The position numbers and the translations under genes were made by a program. This document shows positions 19,164-28,613 of a stretch of DNA of 64,000 nt, one piece after another. This stretch comes from Bacteroidales bacterium. Lineage in GTDB: Bacteria; Bacteroidota; Bacteroidia; Bacteroidales; F082. Under the pieces are notes generated by a model. The model was not told where the DNA came from. It did no database searches and saw nothing but the letters and a program-made list of their open reading frames with translations. The number at the start of each line of letters is the position of its first letter. Within the stretch, counting starts at the first letter, position 1. Where the stretch lies: assembly GCA_028277395.1 (NCBI GenBank), contig JANQGJ010000080.1:54085-118084 (forward strand), read 5' to 3'.

Positions 19164-20348
19164 TTATTTTGTTTGTGGAATAACTTTGTTTTCGAATTCA
19201 GTAATTTTTGCGATCACAGGCATTCCGGGCTGTACTTTTTGAAGGGCATCAATTACCACTTTATCATTAGGTTCAAGTCCGCTTTCAACCAGCCAGAAAT
19301 CTTCATATTTCGGACCGGTCACAATCTGACGGTTTTCAACCTTTGAACTATCTGACACAACATATACATAATGTGTTCCCTGCAATTCCATTATACATCT
19401 CTGGGGAACTAAAAGAGCATCTTTTACAACATCCATCTTTGCTTTGACTTTTGCATATTGCCCGGGACGCAGAAGTGCACCGGGATTTGGAAATGCGGTT
19501 TGAACAAGCAAAGATCCGGTTTCCGGGTTTACTTCCCTGTCAACAAAATTTACCCTTCCTTTATAATTGAACTCTGTTCCGTCAGAGAGTATAAGTATCA
19601 ATCTGCCTTCGGTTCTTTCTTCGTTAAGATAATTTGATTCCCTTCTCTCGTGCTGGCTTTCAACAAATCTTCTTGCCAGGCCAAGATAATCTGACTCAAC
19701 CAGGTAAAACTCTACATGAACAGTATCAATTGTTGATACAGTATTTAATATTACAGGATTTGGATCCTGTCCAACAAACTCACCAACTTTAGCTTGTGTT
19801 TTACCAATCAAACCAGTAATTGGCGACATTATCTTGCAATAGCTCAGGTTTATTCTTGCAAGACGAACACTGGACTCTACGGCCTGTACGTTTGCCAGGG
19901 CCGCATCGTATTGTGCCTGTGTTGCATCAAGGTCACTTTTGCTAACCGCATTTATTTTTGCAAGTGGTTTAATTCTGCCCAGATCACTTTCTGCTTTAGC
20001 CAGTTGGGTCTTTGCTTCCGCAAGATTACTTAATTCCCCGGCCAGTTTAGCTTCCATTGGTTGTGGGTCAACAGTATAAAGTAATTGATCCTTTTGAACA
20101 TAAGTGCCTTCATCAAAGTGAATTGCGTCTAAAAAACCACTAACCCTGGCCCTGATAGGTATATCATTCTTACCATAAATCTGGCCAACAAATTCCTGGT
20201 AAATAGGTACATCTTTTTGAATTACCTCAACTACAGGTATTTCAAGTTTCATTGGTGCTTTTTGCTTCTTGTCGCTACATGAGCTGACAATTACCAGACA
20301 GAGCATAACAATTCCGGTCTTTTTTAGAAAAAGTGATAGATAATTCAT
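19164..20348 (-). CDS. Periplasmic adaptor of RND efflux pump (AcrA family lipoprotein)
   Basis: From the ATG at 20348 the protein has 394 residues; a TTG five codons upstream is a less likely start. A lipobox with C24 (VIVSSC) anchors it to the inner membrane. After it come a barrel-sandwich lipoyl half (PIRARVSGFLDAIHFDEGTYVQKDQLLYTVD), a coiled-coil hairpin (LAEAKTQLAKAESDLGRIK), the second lipoyl half and a beta-barrel domain, the standard membrane-fusion order. It is first in the operon adaptor-permease-channel-M64 peptidase. No local repressor gene (TetR or MarR) is next to it. Confidence 0.94.
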   Translation of the reverse strand: MNYLSLFLKKTGIVMLCLVIVSSCSDKKQKAPMKLEIPVVEVIQKDVPIYQEFVGQIYGKNDIPIRARVSGFLDAIHFDEGTYVQKDQLLYTVDPQPMEAKLAGELSNLAEAKTQLAKAESDLGRIKPLAKINAVSKSDLDATQAQYDAALANVQAVESSVRLARINLSYCKIMSPITGLIGKTQAKVGEFVGQDPNPVILNTVSTIDTVHVEFYLVESDYLGLARRFVESQHERRESNYLNEERTEGRLILILSDGTEFNYKGRVNFVDREVNPETGSLLVQTAFPNPGALLRPGQYAKVKAKMDVVKDALLVPQRCIMELQGTHYVYVVSDSSKVENRQIVTGPKYEDFWLVESGLEPNDKVVIDALQKVQPGMPVIAKITEFENKVIPQTK

Positions 20349-20408
20349 AAAGGAATATTTCAAAAATTATTTTCAGTTGTTTGTTATAGCAAATGTAATA
20401 AATATTAG

Positions 20409-21584
20409 TTAGATGGTTTTTGCCCTTATAAACTCCTTGTTTCTGTCAAACAGATATCTGTATGTTATATGAGTTTTTCTTACTTTCGATCCAATTTGTT
20501 TTACCAGTTTTATCATCTTAGGATTAAAATCACCAATCCAGTTCATTTCAAGATCAGTATAATTAACACCTTTTGCTATTTCATCTTCAAAATAAACGAT
20601 CATGCCCTCGGCTACTCCGCGACCCTGGAAATCAGGCACTACACCAAATATTAATCCAACAGCACGGGTGCAAATCTTTTTTACTTTTAATAAGTACAGA
20701 AGTCGTAGTTTATTAATAAGATTGAAGTTTCCATTAAATTTTCTGATAATCTGGTATAAGTCCGGGATCATTATAAAAAAAGCAATGGGTTCATCTTTGT
20801 GATACGCAAAAATTATCAGTCGCGGATCAATTATTTGCTTCATGGAATTAAATAATGCTTTTGCCTGTTTTTCAGTTACTGCTTTTACACCTTCAAAATT
20901 TGCCCATGCAGCATTAAAAACTTTCATGAAATTATCAGCTGATCTGGTGGGATTATTGCTGTCGTGAAAACCAAAAGTAATATCACTGTCTAGTGCTACC
21001 CTATCAGCCTTTTCTTTTATTATTGGTTCAAAATTACCTGTTACAAGAGGAATATGGAAGGTTAACTGATTAAAGTAATCCTGAAAACCATAACCTTTGA
21101 AAAGGTCATTGTAATAACTATGGTTGTAAGGCATATTGTAAATTGGTTCGTAAAAACCTTCCGATAAACACCCCCAAAAATGTTCCCGGGATCCAAAATT
21201 TACAGGCCCGTCCATTGCTTCCATACCTTGTTCCTTCAACCAGTTTCTTGCAGCATCGAACAGTAGATTGGCAGCTTTTTGATCATTAATACATTCGAAA
21301 AAACCACATCCCCCTGTTGGCTGATCGTTTTTATTGGCTGTTTTTTCGTCATAAAATGCTGCTATCCTGCCAACAATTCTATTATTTTGATCTTGTAGTA
21401 TCCATCTGATTGCATCACCTCTTTTAAAGAGCCTGTTTTTTGAAGGATCAAAGATCTTTTCAATGTCACTATTCAGTGGACGGATCCAATTTTTATCATT
21501 AAGGTAAAGTGATGATGGAAATTTCAGGAATTCCTTTTTACTTTTTTTATTTTGAACTACTTTAAGTGTATAATTTTCACCCAT
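20409..21584 (-). CDS. Large GNAT-like acyltransferase protein, function unknown
   Basis: The 391-residue protein has an N-terminal half with KVVQNKKSKKEFLKFPSSLY and MDGPVNFGSREHFWG, and a C-terminal acyl-CoA N-acyltransferase fold (FGVVPDFQGRGVAEGMIVYFED near 310-331, the pyrophosphate-binding loop motif Q/RxxGxG/A). It resembles the YghO-type group of cytoplasmic proteins found in many Bacteroidota, whose substrate I do not know. No membrane segment is visible. It ends 60 bp upstream of the RND operon on the same strand, so it may share read-through with it. Confidence 0.6.
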   Translation of the reverse strand: MGENYTLKVVQNKKSKKEFLKFPSSLYLNDKNWIRPLNSDIEKIFDPSKNRLFKRGDAIRWILQDQNNRIVGRIAAFYDEKTANKNDQPTGGCGFFECINDQKAANLLFDAARNWLKEQGMEAMDGPVNFGSREHFWGCLSEGFYEPIYNMPYNHSYYNDLFKGYGFQDYFNQLTFHIPLVTGNFEPIIKEKADRVALDSDITFGFHDSNNPTRSADNFMKVFNAAWANFEGVKAVTEKQAKALFNSMKQIIDPRLIIFAYHKDEPIAFFIMIPDLYQIIRKFNGNFNLINKLRLLYLLKVKKICTRAVGLIFGVVPDFQGRGVAEGMIVYFEDEIAKGVNYTDLEMNWIGDFNPKMIKLVKQIGSKVRKTHITYRYLFDRNKEFIRAKTI

Positions 21585-21748
21585 ATCTTAAAATTAATGA
21601 TTCAAAGTTAAAAAAATTAGATTTTTGAAAAGTTATCGGATTGTTAATTCATAACTATGGTTTTTTTTAGTTGGAATTCAAATTATTCAGTCTGACTTTT
21701 ATTAAGCGCATATTAACATTACAATTAGTTTGCAAAAAACTTTAAACT

Positions 21749-21782
21749 TTGTTTCCTAGCGTGGATAATCATTATATTTTTG
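21749..21782 (+). promoter_or_regulatory. Promoter for pta
   Basis: A -33 TTG at 21749-21751 and a -7 TATTTTTG at 21775-21782 match the Bacteroidota consensus, with a spacer of 23 rather than the usual 19-21. The gene starts 36 bp after the -7 element. Confidence 0.4.
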
Positions 21783-21818
21783 CAATTTATTACATTATTG
21801 GGTAAACCGTAGTTTATA

Positions 21819-23906
21819 ATGTCGAAAAACTTATATATCGCTGCAGCTGAAGCCGAAGCTGGCAAGTCGATGATAATACTGGGAATCATGGATTTCCTGT
21901 CAAGGCACATTGATAAAATTGGTTTTTTTCGTCCTATTGTTCGTTCGGGCGAAGTTATGGACAACCACATCAGACTTATCTCTTCGCGATACAATTTGAA
22001 ATTTGATTATGAATCGATGTATGGGTTAACAAGTGATGAAATGCTCGAATTTCATCAAACCGGTGATACCGAAGGAGTATTTACATCAATTCTTAATAAA
22101 TATAAACAACTTGAACAGAACTGTGATTTCATTTTAGTTGAAGGTAGTGATTTCAGAAGCTATTTAAGTACATATGAGTTTGATTTTAACCTGAATGTTG
22201 CCAACAACCTTGGATGTCCTATAATAAGTATTGTAAGAGGTTATAATAAGGCTGTTTCTGAGGTATCTGAATCTATTCAGATTATGAGAAGGGTTATGCA
22301 ACACGAAAAGTGCATTCAGCTTGGTACCATTGTTAATCGTGCAAGTAAAAACGACTTATCTAAAATTAAAGACATTTTAAAAACATCAATGCCGGAAGAA
22401 AGTCTCAATTTTGTTATACCGGAGGAAAAGTTTCTTCAGAGGTTAACAATGAGACAGATAAAGGATATCATTGGTGCAGAGGTTATATATGGTGACGATG
22501 AATCCCTGAACTATGATGTTACCGATTTCAAGGTTGCTGCAATGAATATTGAGAGTGTACTGAAAAACGTAACTGAAGGTACATTGATAATTACACCTGT
22601 TGACAGACTCGACTTACTTGTTGGTCTATCTTTAACGCTCTTGTCTGATAATTACCCGAAAATAGCAGGAATTTTACTTACTTGCGGGCTAAAACCTGAT
22701 GACCAGTTCAAACAATTGATATACGGACTTAAAAAATTACCAGTTGCTATACTTTCTGTTGAGTCCGATACTTTTAAAGCTGCGGCTGATGTTAATAAAG
22801 TTCGTCCGTTACTATTACCGGAAAATGAACAACGACTTGCAACTGCACTTGGTTTGTTTGAAGATCATGTAAATATTAAGCAGCTTGCTGATAAGATCAC
22901 GTTTTCAAGCTCAGAAGTTGTTACACCGGTTATGTTTGAATATCAATTGTTTAACAGAGCCAAGCATAACCGCAAGCATATTGTACTACCCGAAGGTAAC
23001 GACGACAGGATACTAAGAGCAGCAAGTATTTTGCTTAAGAGAAATGTTGTTGACATTACTTTACTGGGTAATGAAGATGAAATATACCGTAAAGCAGCTG
23101 AATTACATATTAGTCTGGAAGGGGCATTTATAATCGATCCTTATGATAATGATTTGATTGGTGAATATGCTGCTGAATATTTCAGATTAAGAAAACACAA
23201 AGGCATTACAAAAGAAGCCGCTAAAGAACTGATGTATGATGTTAGTTACCTCGGTACTATGATGGTTCACAAGGGACATGCTGATGGTATGGTTTCCGGG
23301 GCAGCACATACAACACAACATACAATTCGTCCTGCATTTGAAATTATAAAAACCAAACCTGGAATATCAATTGTTTCAAGTTCGTTCTTAATGTGCCTGG
23401 AGGACAGAGTGCTCGTTTATGGTGATTGCGCTATAAATCCCATACCAAATGCTGAACAACTTGCAGATATTGCTATAAGTTCGGCACAAACAGCTTCGAT
23501 GTTTGGAATAGAACCTCGCATTGCAATGTTATCATATTCTACCGGCAAGTCCGGAAAAGGAGTTGAGGTTGAGAAAGTAAGAAAAGCAACTGAAATAGTT
23601 AGAGAAAGATGTCCTGATCTGAAAACAGAAGGTCCGATTCAATATGATGCTGCTATTGATGCAAGAGTTGCTAAAGCCAAAATGCCAGATAGTGAGGTTG
23701 CCGGGAAAGCTACAATATTTATCTTTCCCGACCTGAATACAGGAAACAACACTTACAAAGCTGTGCAGCGTTCTGCAAATGCTGTTGCCATAGGCCCGGT
23801 ATTACAGGGTTTAAACAAACCTGTAAACGACTTAAGCAGAGGATGTTTGGTTGCCGATATTGTAAATACTGTGGTAATTACAGCTATTCAGGCTCAGGAG
23901 CAGTAA
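21819..23906 (+). CDS. pta: Phosphate acetyltransferase, long form with N-terminal regulatory domains
   Basis: Interconverts acetyl-CoA and acetyl phosphate. The 695-residue protein has the domain order of the long PtaII form (E. coli Pta is 714 residues): a P-loop domain related to dethiobiotin synthetase (AAAEAEAGKSMIILGIMD, residues 7-24), a DRTGG domain at about 215-330, and the catalytic PTA_PTB domain from about 370 on, with HIVLPEGNDDRILRAA near 387. The P-loop has GKS with A preceding, a slight variation of the classic form. The usual partner acetate kinase (ackA) is not in this window. The last 23 bases overlap the convergent DUF5684 gene. Confidence 0.92.
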   Translation: MSKNLYIAAAEAEAGKSMIILGIMDFLSRHIDKIGFFRPIVRSGEVMDNHIRLISSRYNLKFDYESMYGLTSDEMLEFHQTGDTEGVFTSILNKYKQLEQNCDFILVEGSDFRSYLSTYEFDFNLNVANNLGCPIISIVRGYNKAVSEVSESIQIMRRVMQHEKCIQLGTIVNRASKNDLSKIKDILKTSMPEESLNFVIPEEKFLQRLTMRQIKDIIGAEVIYGDDESLNYDVTDFKVAAMNIESVLKNVTEGTLIITPVDRLDLLVGLSLTLLSDNYPKIAGILLTCGLKPDDQFKQLIYGLKKLPVAILSVESDTFKAAADVNKVRPLLLPENEQRLATALGLFEDHVNIKQLADKITFSSSEVVTPVMFEYQLFNRAKHNRKHIVLPEGNDDRILRAASILLKRNVVDITLLGNEDEIYRKAAELHISLEGAFIIDPYDNDLIGEYAAEYFRLRKHKGITKEAAKELMYDVSYLGTMMVHKGHADGMVSGAAHTTQHTIRPAFEIIKTKPGISIVSSSFLMCLEDRVLVYGDCAINPIPNAEQLADIAISSAQTASMFGIEPRIAMLSYSTGKSGKGVEVEKVRKATEIVRERCPDLKTEGPIQYDAAIDARVAKAKMPDSEVAGKATIFIFPDLNTGNNTYKAVQRSANAVAIGPVLQGLNKPVNDLSRGCLVADIVNTVVITAIQAQEQ

Positions 23907-24285
23907 CATTATTCTCAAGTCCGGCAGGTCCTTTATATTCAGCATTGCTAAATGCCAGAATTGGATAAAAAATAGGGCTTAAAAATAAAAGTCCCAGTGT
24001 AAATCCAACACCTTTGCCAAAGCTTAGAGAAAGAAGGTTGAGCATCCAAACTGCAAATACAATGTTCACTATTGGAATAAAGAACAATAGTAGCCACCAC
24101 CAGGGTTTTCCAACAATTTCCAGCATTACAATTGTGCTATAAATCGGAATTATTGCCGCCCAGCCAGGTTTACCTGCTTTTTCAAAAATACGCCAGTAAA
24201 CGTAAAGGTAAAACGCAATCAGAAACAAAATAAACAGGAATGTTCCTGTTCCAAATCCGTCATAATATTCGTATCCGTGATCCAT
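23884..24285 (-). CDS. DUF5684-type small membrane protein
   Basis: The 133-residue protein has about three membrane helices, with the conserved features FEKAGKPGWAAIIPIYSTIVMLE and GKPWWWLLLFFIPIVNIVFAVW, typical of DUF5684. Function is unknown. The C-terminus is hydrophilic (NNVTAPEPE). The 3' end overlaps pta by 23 bp in opposite direction, so a transcript that reads through one would be antisense to the other's end. Confidence 0.78.
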   Translation of the reverse strand: MDHGYEYYDGFGTGTFLFILFLIAFYLYVYWRIFEKAGKPGWAAIIPIYSTIVMLEIVGKPWWWLLLFFIPIVNIVFAVWMLNLLSLSFGKGVGFTLGLLFLSPIFYPILAFSNAEYKGPAGLENNVTAPEPE

Positions 24286-24616
24286 AATAGTTGATTAAGT
24301 TAAGGTTAGTTACTGAAACCAAAGATATGTAAAAAAATAGAATTTTAAGATTTGAGAATTATAATATTTGAAAATTGGGGTTGAGTGTTCAATGGTTTAC
24401 CTGCCGTATGTATGGTGACAGGTTCGGTTATCTGTTTGCCTTGTAAAACTAAAAGGTTCCATGGTCAGGCTCGTTTTGTCTTATAAATCCTGACCTTTGA
24501 GAAGAATCACTTAATGAAATGATTCAACTATATAAATGCTTGGAATAGTGTATATCAAACCTGGATTTCAGATTTGTTTGCTGTTGTCTTTTCCTGCTGT
24601 GGTAGTTGAAACCTGT
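24286..24616. other. Intergenic gap; one inverted repeat, no gene
   Basis: A perfect 7-bp inverted repeat GGTCAGG (24463-24469) and CCTGACC (24489-24495) with a 19-base loop is the only structure noticed. It has no clear T-run. Nothing protein-coding was recognised. Confidence 0.4.
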
Positions 24617-25411
24617 CTACAACATCTTTAAAACATTAACTTCCTTTTCTTCCAGTAACCGCCACTTTCCTCTGGGCAGATCTTTTTTTGTTAATCCGGC
24701 AAATATCACTCTGTCGAGTTTAATTACTTCATAATGCAGATGTTCAAATATCCTTCTGACAATCCTGTTTTTGCCTGAATGTAATTCTATACCCACATGC
24801 TTTTTGTTGGCTTCATCAGCTACCCAATCTACGCTATCCGGTTTAATAAAACCATCTTCGAGTTCCAGGCCATCCATAATTCTCAGGAGGTCGTTTTTTG
24901 ATAACGGTTTATCAAGTACAACATGATAAAGTTTTCGTACTCCGTGTTTTGGATGTGTTAATTTTTTTGTGAGTTCTCCATCATTTGTAAAAAGAAGCAG
25001 CCCTGTAGTGTTGCGATCCAAACGGCCAACTGAATATATTCTTTCAGTGCATGCATTTTCCACAAGGTTCATTACAGTACGCCTGTTTTGAGGATCATCA
25101 GAGGTTGTAATAAAGCCTTTAGGTTTATTTAGCAATATATAAACATGCTTTTCACTTTTAAGAACTTTACCTTTATAAGTTACTTTATCAGCGGGGCCTA
25201 CCTTTGTGCCCAGTAATAAAGTAACTTCTCCGTTAACTTTAATTTCACCTTTTTCAATGAGCTTATCGGCTTCTCTCCTGGAACAAATACCGGCATCAGC
25301 AATGTATTTATTGAGTCGCACCAAAACGGGTTGTTTAGTTTGTATAGTTTCTGTTTTCTTCAAACTACTCTTTTTTAATGAGCCTTGTTTATATGGATTT
25401 CTCTTTTTCAT
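24617..25411 (-). CDS. rluB: rRNA pseudouridine synthase of the RluB/RsuA class
   Basis: The 264-residue protein has a basic N-terminal tail (KKRNPYKQGSLKKSSLKK), an S4 RNA-binding domain (RLNKYIADAGICSRREADKLIEKG at about 32-55), then the RsuA-type catalytic domain with the nucleophile in VGRLDRNTTGLLL and GKNRIVRRIFEHLHYEV near the C-terminus. These motifs separate it from the RluA-family gene at 4547. It most likely modifies 23S rRNA (RluB) or 16S rRNA (RsuA); RluB is favoured by length and the GKNRIVRRIFEHL motif, but not proved. Confidence 0.88.
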   Translation of the reverse strand: MKKRNPYKQGSLKKSSLKKTETIQTKQPVLVRLNKYIADAGICSRREADKLIEKGEIKVNGEVTLLLGTKVGPADKVTYKGKVLKSEKHVYILLNKPKGFITTSDDPQNRRTVMNLVENACTERIYSVGRLDRNTTGLLLFTNDGELTKKLTHPKHGVRKLYHVVLDKPLSKNDLLRIMDGLELEDGFIKPDSVDWVADEANKKHVGIELHSGKNRIVRRIFEHLHYEVIKLDRVIFAGLTKKDLPRGKWRLLEEKEVNVLKML

Positions 25412-25903
25412 TTACCAGTTATTTACTCCTGTCATTAAATAATGCAATAATTCTGCAAATATCTTTAAGTTTATTGAATAAGTAGGGTGTTTCTATAATA
25501 ATTTGAAGATGTGGTGATTTGAGAATTGGGTTCGATTGTTTCATTGTTATATGTTTCAATTACTCGATTACTGATTCCCATCCGAAAATCACTTTTAAAT
25601 TGTGCTTTTTTAGATAATTTTTTCTTTTTCTTCTTTTAGAGCAATATTTTTGTTTCTTACTAAGAATCGACTTTTCAGGCTAATTTTAATTTATAACCCA
25701 TAACTCGTCCTCGATTAGCAAAGCGCATCGAGGATGTTTTTTACTATAACATTTGTAATGCGATTTTGAGATTGTTTCAAATATCTGCCTGATTCAGTCT
25801 CAGGCGTACCTTTTTTGAGACTACAAGACTCTGGTAAACACCTGACTCATGCAAGATATTTACATAATTCGAAAAACATCAACATTCCATACCATCAACT
25901 TAA
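25412..25903. other. Long intergenic gap with a plus-strand hairpin-T tract
   Basis: No gene was recognised between gldD and rluB. AT-rich repeats related to the 16-bp repeat occur near 25505-25560. A strong hairpin followed by a T-run at 25706-25742 is described separately. TATTTTTG at 25645-25652 could be a -7 element of a plus-strand transcript of about 85 nt ending at that hairpin, but no -33 TTG is at proper distance. Confidence 0.4.
25706..25742 (+). terminator. Intrinsic terminator-like hairpin, orientation opposite to the flanking genes
   Basis: Arms CGTCCTCGAT and ATCGAGGATG pair over 10 bp (one G-U), with an 11-base loop, followed by TTTTTT. It reads on the plus strand, while both neighbours (gldD, rluB) run on the minus strand, so it would end an unannotated plus-strand transcript. 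Confidence 0.55.
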
Positions 25904-26491
25904 TCACTCCCTCCACTCAAGAGTGTTGATCAAATGTTCAATATCTTTGGAAATGAAATTGATAACCGGTTCCAGTGAGTCGTTGTTTGGAACAATATTG
26001 AAATATAATGCCCCCCTGACAAAATGGGAAGCGCTGTCGGTTACAAAAAACTGGTAAGGAGAAGCAGCACCACTTCCCTCAATTTTATATGTTAATCCAT
26101 ACAGGTTTCTCTCCCTGTCAACTATCATACTATCTTTTATATCCTCAGCTTTGGGAATATGTTTTGAAACCAGAGTATATGCATCTTCAAGGTAAGTAAC
26201 CAGGTTATTATTAACATATTTATAACTTAAAAATACTGTTGCCTTAAACTGAGGGTATTCTATATTCAGCCAATATTTTTGATTCGGATCTTCTGAAGGT
26301 TTCTTTAATTCAGTATAAACCGGATATTCAAAATAATAGGGGTATAATGTATCGGAGAGTTTATAACTATGCTCAGGTAAATCAATTCTGAAATAGCCTC
26401 TTGGCAGGGGAGTATAATTGTAGTCACATGAAGCAACAAAAAATGCTGCTATCAAGCTAAATATCCAGATTGCCCTGTGTTTTACTATCAT
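25904..26491 (-). CDS. gldD: Gliding motility lipoprotein GldD
   Basis: GldD is one of the Gld proteins needed for gliding motility and type IX secretion in Flavobacterium johnsoniae. From the ATG at 26491 the protein has 195 residues and a lipobox with C22 (FFVASC), so it is a periplasmic-side lipoprotein. The conserved region YTPLPRGYFRIDLPEHSY directly after the anchor and GASPYQFFVTDS-like segment (GSGAASPYQFFVTDS) are family hallmarks. Its start overlaps the end of gldE by 35 bp, which is the usual order of the ssb-gldE-gldD block. Presence agrees with the T9SS cargo genes found further along the window. Confidence 0.92.
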   Translation of the reverse strand: MIVKHRAIWIFSLIAAFFVASCDYNYTPLPRGYFRIDLPEHSYKLSDTLYPYYFEYPVYTELKKPSEDPNQKYWLNIEYPQFKATVFLSYKYVNNNLVTYLEDAYTLVSKHIPKAEDIKDSMIVDRERNLYGLTYKIEGSGAASPYQFFVTDSASHFVRGALYFNIVPNNDSLEPVINFISKDIEHLINTLEWRE

Positions 26492-27827
26492 CAATTACAA
26501 CTTTAATGCTAACTATTTTTCGTTGATCTGCTTCAACAATCTCAAATCTTATTTGTCCGAAATATATAACGGAGCCAGGTTCAGGAATCTTATTCTCAAG
26601 CTCCAGAATAAGTCCGCCAAGTGAATCGGATTCGCCTCTTACATCATCAAAAACATCATCATTGATATTTAAAATTTTACAAAAATCAACAATTGGGGTT
26701 TTAGCTTCAAAAAAGAAAGAGTTGTCTGATAGTTTGTTGTACTTAAACTGCTGAGGTTCAAGATCAAACTCATCGCTTATCTCGCCAACAATTTCTTCAA
26801 TAATATCTTCAAGGGTGATAATACCTGATGTGCCGCCATATTCATCAACAACAATGGCCATATGTATTTTCTTTTGCCTGAATTCCTGTAACAGATCATT
26901 GATTCTTTTGTTCTCAGGTACGAAAAACACCGGCTTTCTGATAAGTTTTTGCCAGGCAAAACTGGTGTTGTTTCCTAGTAAAGGCAACAAGTCTTTTATA
27001 TAAAGCAGCCCATGAATTTTATCAAGTGTTTCCTCATAAACCGGAATTCTTGAAAACCCGGATTTAAGTACTATTTCTTTCACCTCGGCAAGGGTTAAGG
27101 TGTAATCGATAGCAGTAACATTTACCCTTGAAACCATTATTTCACTGGCTTCCTTTTCTCCAAATGTGGCAATACCTTTTAGGATGAGTTTTTCATCATC
27201 AGAAACGCTATCATCTGAAGTAATTTCAATGGCGTCTGAAAGATCGCTCATACTAATACTATGGCCCTTTCTGCCAACCCGTTTATCAATAAACGAAGTT
27301 GATGTTACCAACAACGTACTTAATGGTTTAAAAAACCAAATTAAAAATTTAAGGTTCAGAACCATTAAAGTCGCCACGGAAACAGGCTCCTTATTTGAAA
27401 GGATCTTGGGAATAATTTCACCAAAAATCAGCAAAATAGAGGTTACAACAACTACCTGGATAAAGAATACCAGAATTACATTTGATTCCAGGCTAAAAAT
27501 ATTAACCGTAATAAATGTTGATAATATTACAATACTAACATTTATAAAATTATTTGATATTAATATAGTTGCAAGAAGTTCCTTTGGTTTTTTAAGTAGT
27601 TGCAGAATTGCAGCATCTTTTTTTCCTCCTCTAACTTTCAGTGATTCGATATCAGAAGGTGATAAAGAAAAGAAAGCGGTTTCAGATCCTGAAATAAGTC
27701 CTGAGAAAAATAAAAGGATTACTAAAATTAACAGAGCAATTGTGGTACTTATATCAAAACCCGTAAAAAAATTTTCCGGGATAACATTCTGACAGGTAAA
27801 ACTTAAAAATGTTATAATATTGTCCAA
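26457..27827 (-). CDS. gldE: Gliding motility-associated CNNM/CorC-like membrane protein GldE
   Basis: The 456-residue inner-membrane protein has an N-terminal DUF21 (CNNM) domain with four hydrophobic segments (residues about 25-190), a CBS pair with ISRVNVTAIDYT-like and SRIPVYEETLDKIHGLLYIKDLL, and a C-terminal CorC_HlyC transporter-associated domain (DEYGGTSGIITLEDIIEEIVGEI bridging in). It starts with TTG at 27827, no ATG being available. In flavobacteria GldE works with GldD; the biochemical role, perhaps ion transport, is not settled. It lies 75 bp downstream of ssb and overlaps gldD by 35 bp. Confidence 0.9.
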   Translation of the reverse strand: MDNIITFLSFTCQNVIPENFFTGFDISTTIALLILVILLFFSGLISGSETAFFSLSPSDIESLKVRGGKKDAAILQLLKKPKELLATILISNNFINVSIVILSTFITVNIFSLESNVILVFFIQVVVVTSILLIFGEIIPKILSNKEPVSVATLMVLNLKFLIWFFKPLSTLLVTSTSFIDKRVGRKGHSISMSDLSDAIEITSDDSVSDDEKLILKGIATFGEKEASEIMVSRVNVTAIDYTLTLAEVKEIVLKSGFSRIPVYEETLDKIHGLLYIKDLLPLLGNNTSFAWQKLIRKPVFFVPENKRINDLLQEFRQKKIHMAIVVDEYGGTSGIITLEDIIEEIVGEISDEFDLEPQQFKYNKLSDNSFFFEAKTPIVDFCKILNINDDVFDDVRGESDSLGGLILELENKIPEPGSVIYFGQIRFEIVEADQRKIVSIKVVIDDSKTQGNLDI

Positions 27828-27901
27828 ATTAAAATTTTGTATTAAATCTTACCTGCAAAATTACTAAGAAAAGCGATACTCAAAACTCAACATGTTGAAA
27901 T

Positions 27902-28360
27902 TTAGAATGGAAGATCGTCCTCAGGTAGATCAGTACTATCACTTGTGCCGGTATTTTGCGCATTGGAATTTCCCTGTTCCGGCTGATTTGCAGGCCTGGA
28001 ATCAGAGTAACCCCCACCAGTGCTTTCGTTACTTCTTGGATGAGCAAGCATGTTGATCTTTTCAGCAAGAATTTCAGTAATATATCTTTCGTTTCCGTCC
28101 CTGTCGTTGTACTTCCTTGTTTTGATTTTACCTTCCACATAAATAAGGTCGCCTTTAGCAACGTTTTTTTCAGCCATATACCTGTACCCAACAATATTAT
28201 GCCATTCGGTCTGATCTCTCCATTCATTAGTGGTTCTGTCTCTGTAGCTTTCAGTAGTGGCCAGAGAAAAACTAATACGTTTTGTGCCATCATCAAATGT
28301 AAATATATCAGGATCTTTACCTATATGCCCAATCAATACTACTTTATTAATTCCTGCCAT
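27902..28360 (-). CDS. ssb: Single-stranded DNA-binding protein
   Basis: Coats single-stranded DNA during replication and repair. The 152-residue protein has the OB-fold (residues 3-108) with VVLIGHIGKDPD at the start, DQTEWHNIV in the middle and YVEGKIKTRKYNDRDGNERYITEI. The tail is flexible and glutamine/asparagine-rich, and ends in the acidic tip DLPEDDLPF that docks replication partners. It is divergent from HU and first in ssb-gldE-gldD. Confidence 0.94.
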   Translation of the reverse strand: MAGINKVVLIGHIGKDPDIFTFDDGTKRISFSLATTESYRDRTTNEWRDQTEWHNIVGYRYMAEKNVAKGDLIYVEGKIKTRKYNDRDGNERYITEILAEKINMLAHPRSNESTGGGYSDSRPANQPEQGNSNAQNTGTSDSTDLPEDDLPF

Positions 28361-28557
28361 TTTATAATATTTATTTGAATTTTAATTTCGATCAAAATTA
28401 GAGATTTTTTATCTAACATGCAGAACAAAATAATACATGATATCAAAAACTGTTAATTTATAACTTTCAGAAGCAATAAATAAACTGAATATACTAATAA
28501 AGAACATTTTATAATTAAAAAAAATAAAAAAATATATCGCTTATTATAAAATTATAT

Positions 28558-28565
28558 TATTTTTG
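28558..28565 (+). promoter_or_regulatory. -7 element for HU gene
   Basis: TATTTTTG at 28558-28565 fits TAnnTTTG and lies 48 bp before the HU start. The upstream 60 bases are almost only A and T, with no clear -33 TTG. Confidence 0.4.
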
Positions 28566-28613
28566 CTGCCCGAACTAAGAAACTAATTTTTAATCATTTA
28601 AAATAACATTGAG

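Noticed and set aside
24421..24500. tRNA or riboswitch
   Set aside because: Only a 7-bp inverted repeat; no cloverleaf or T-loop sequence.
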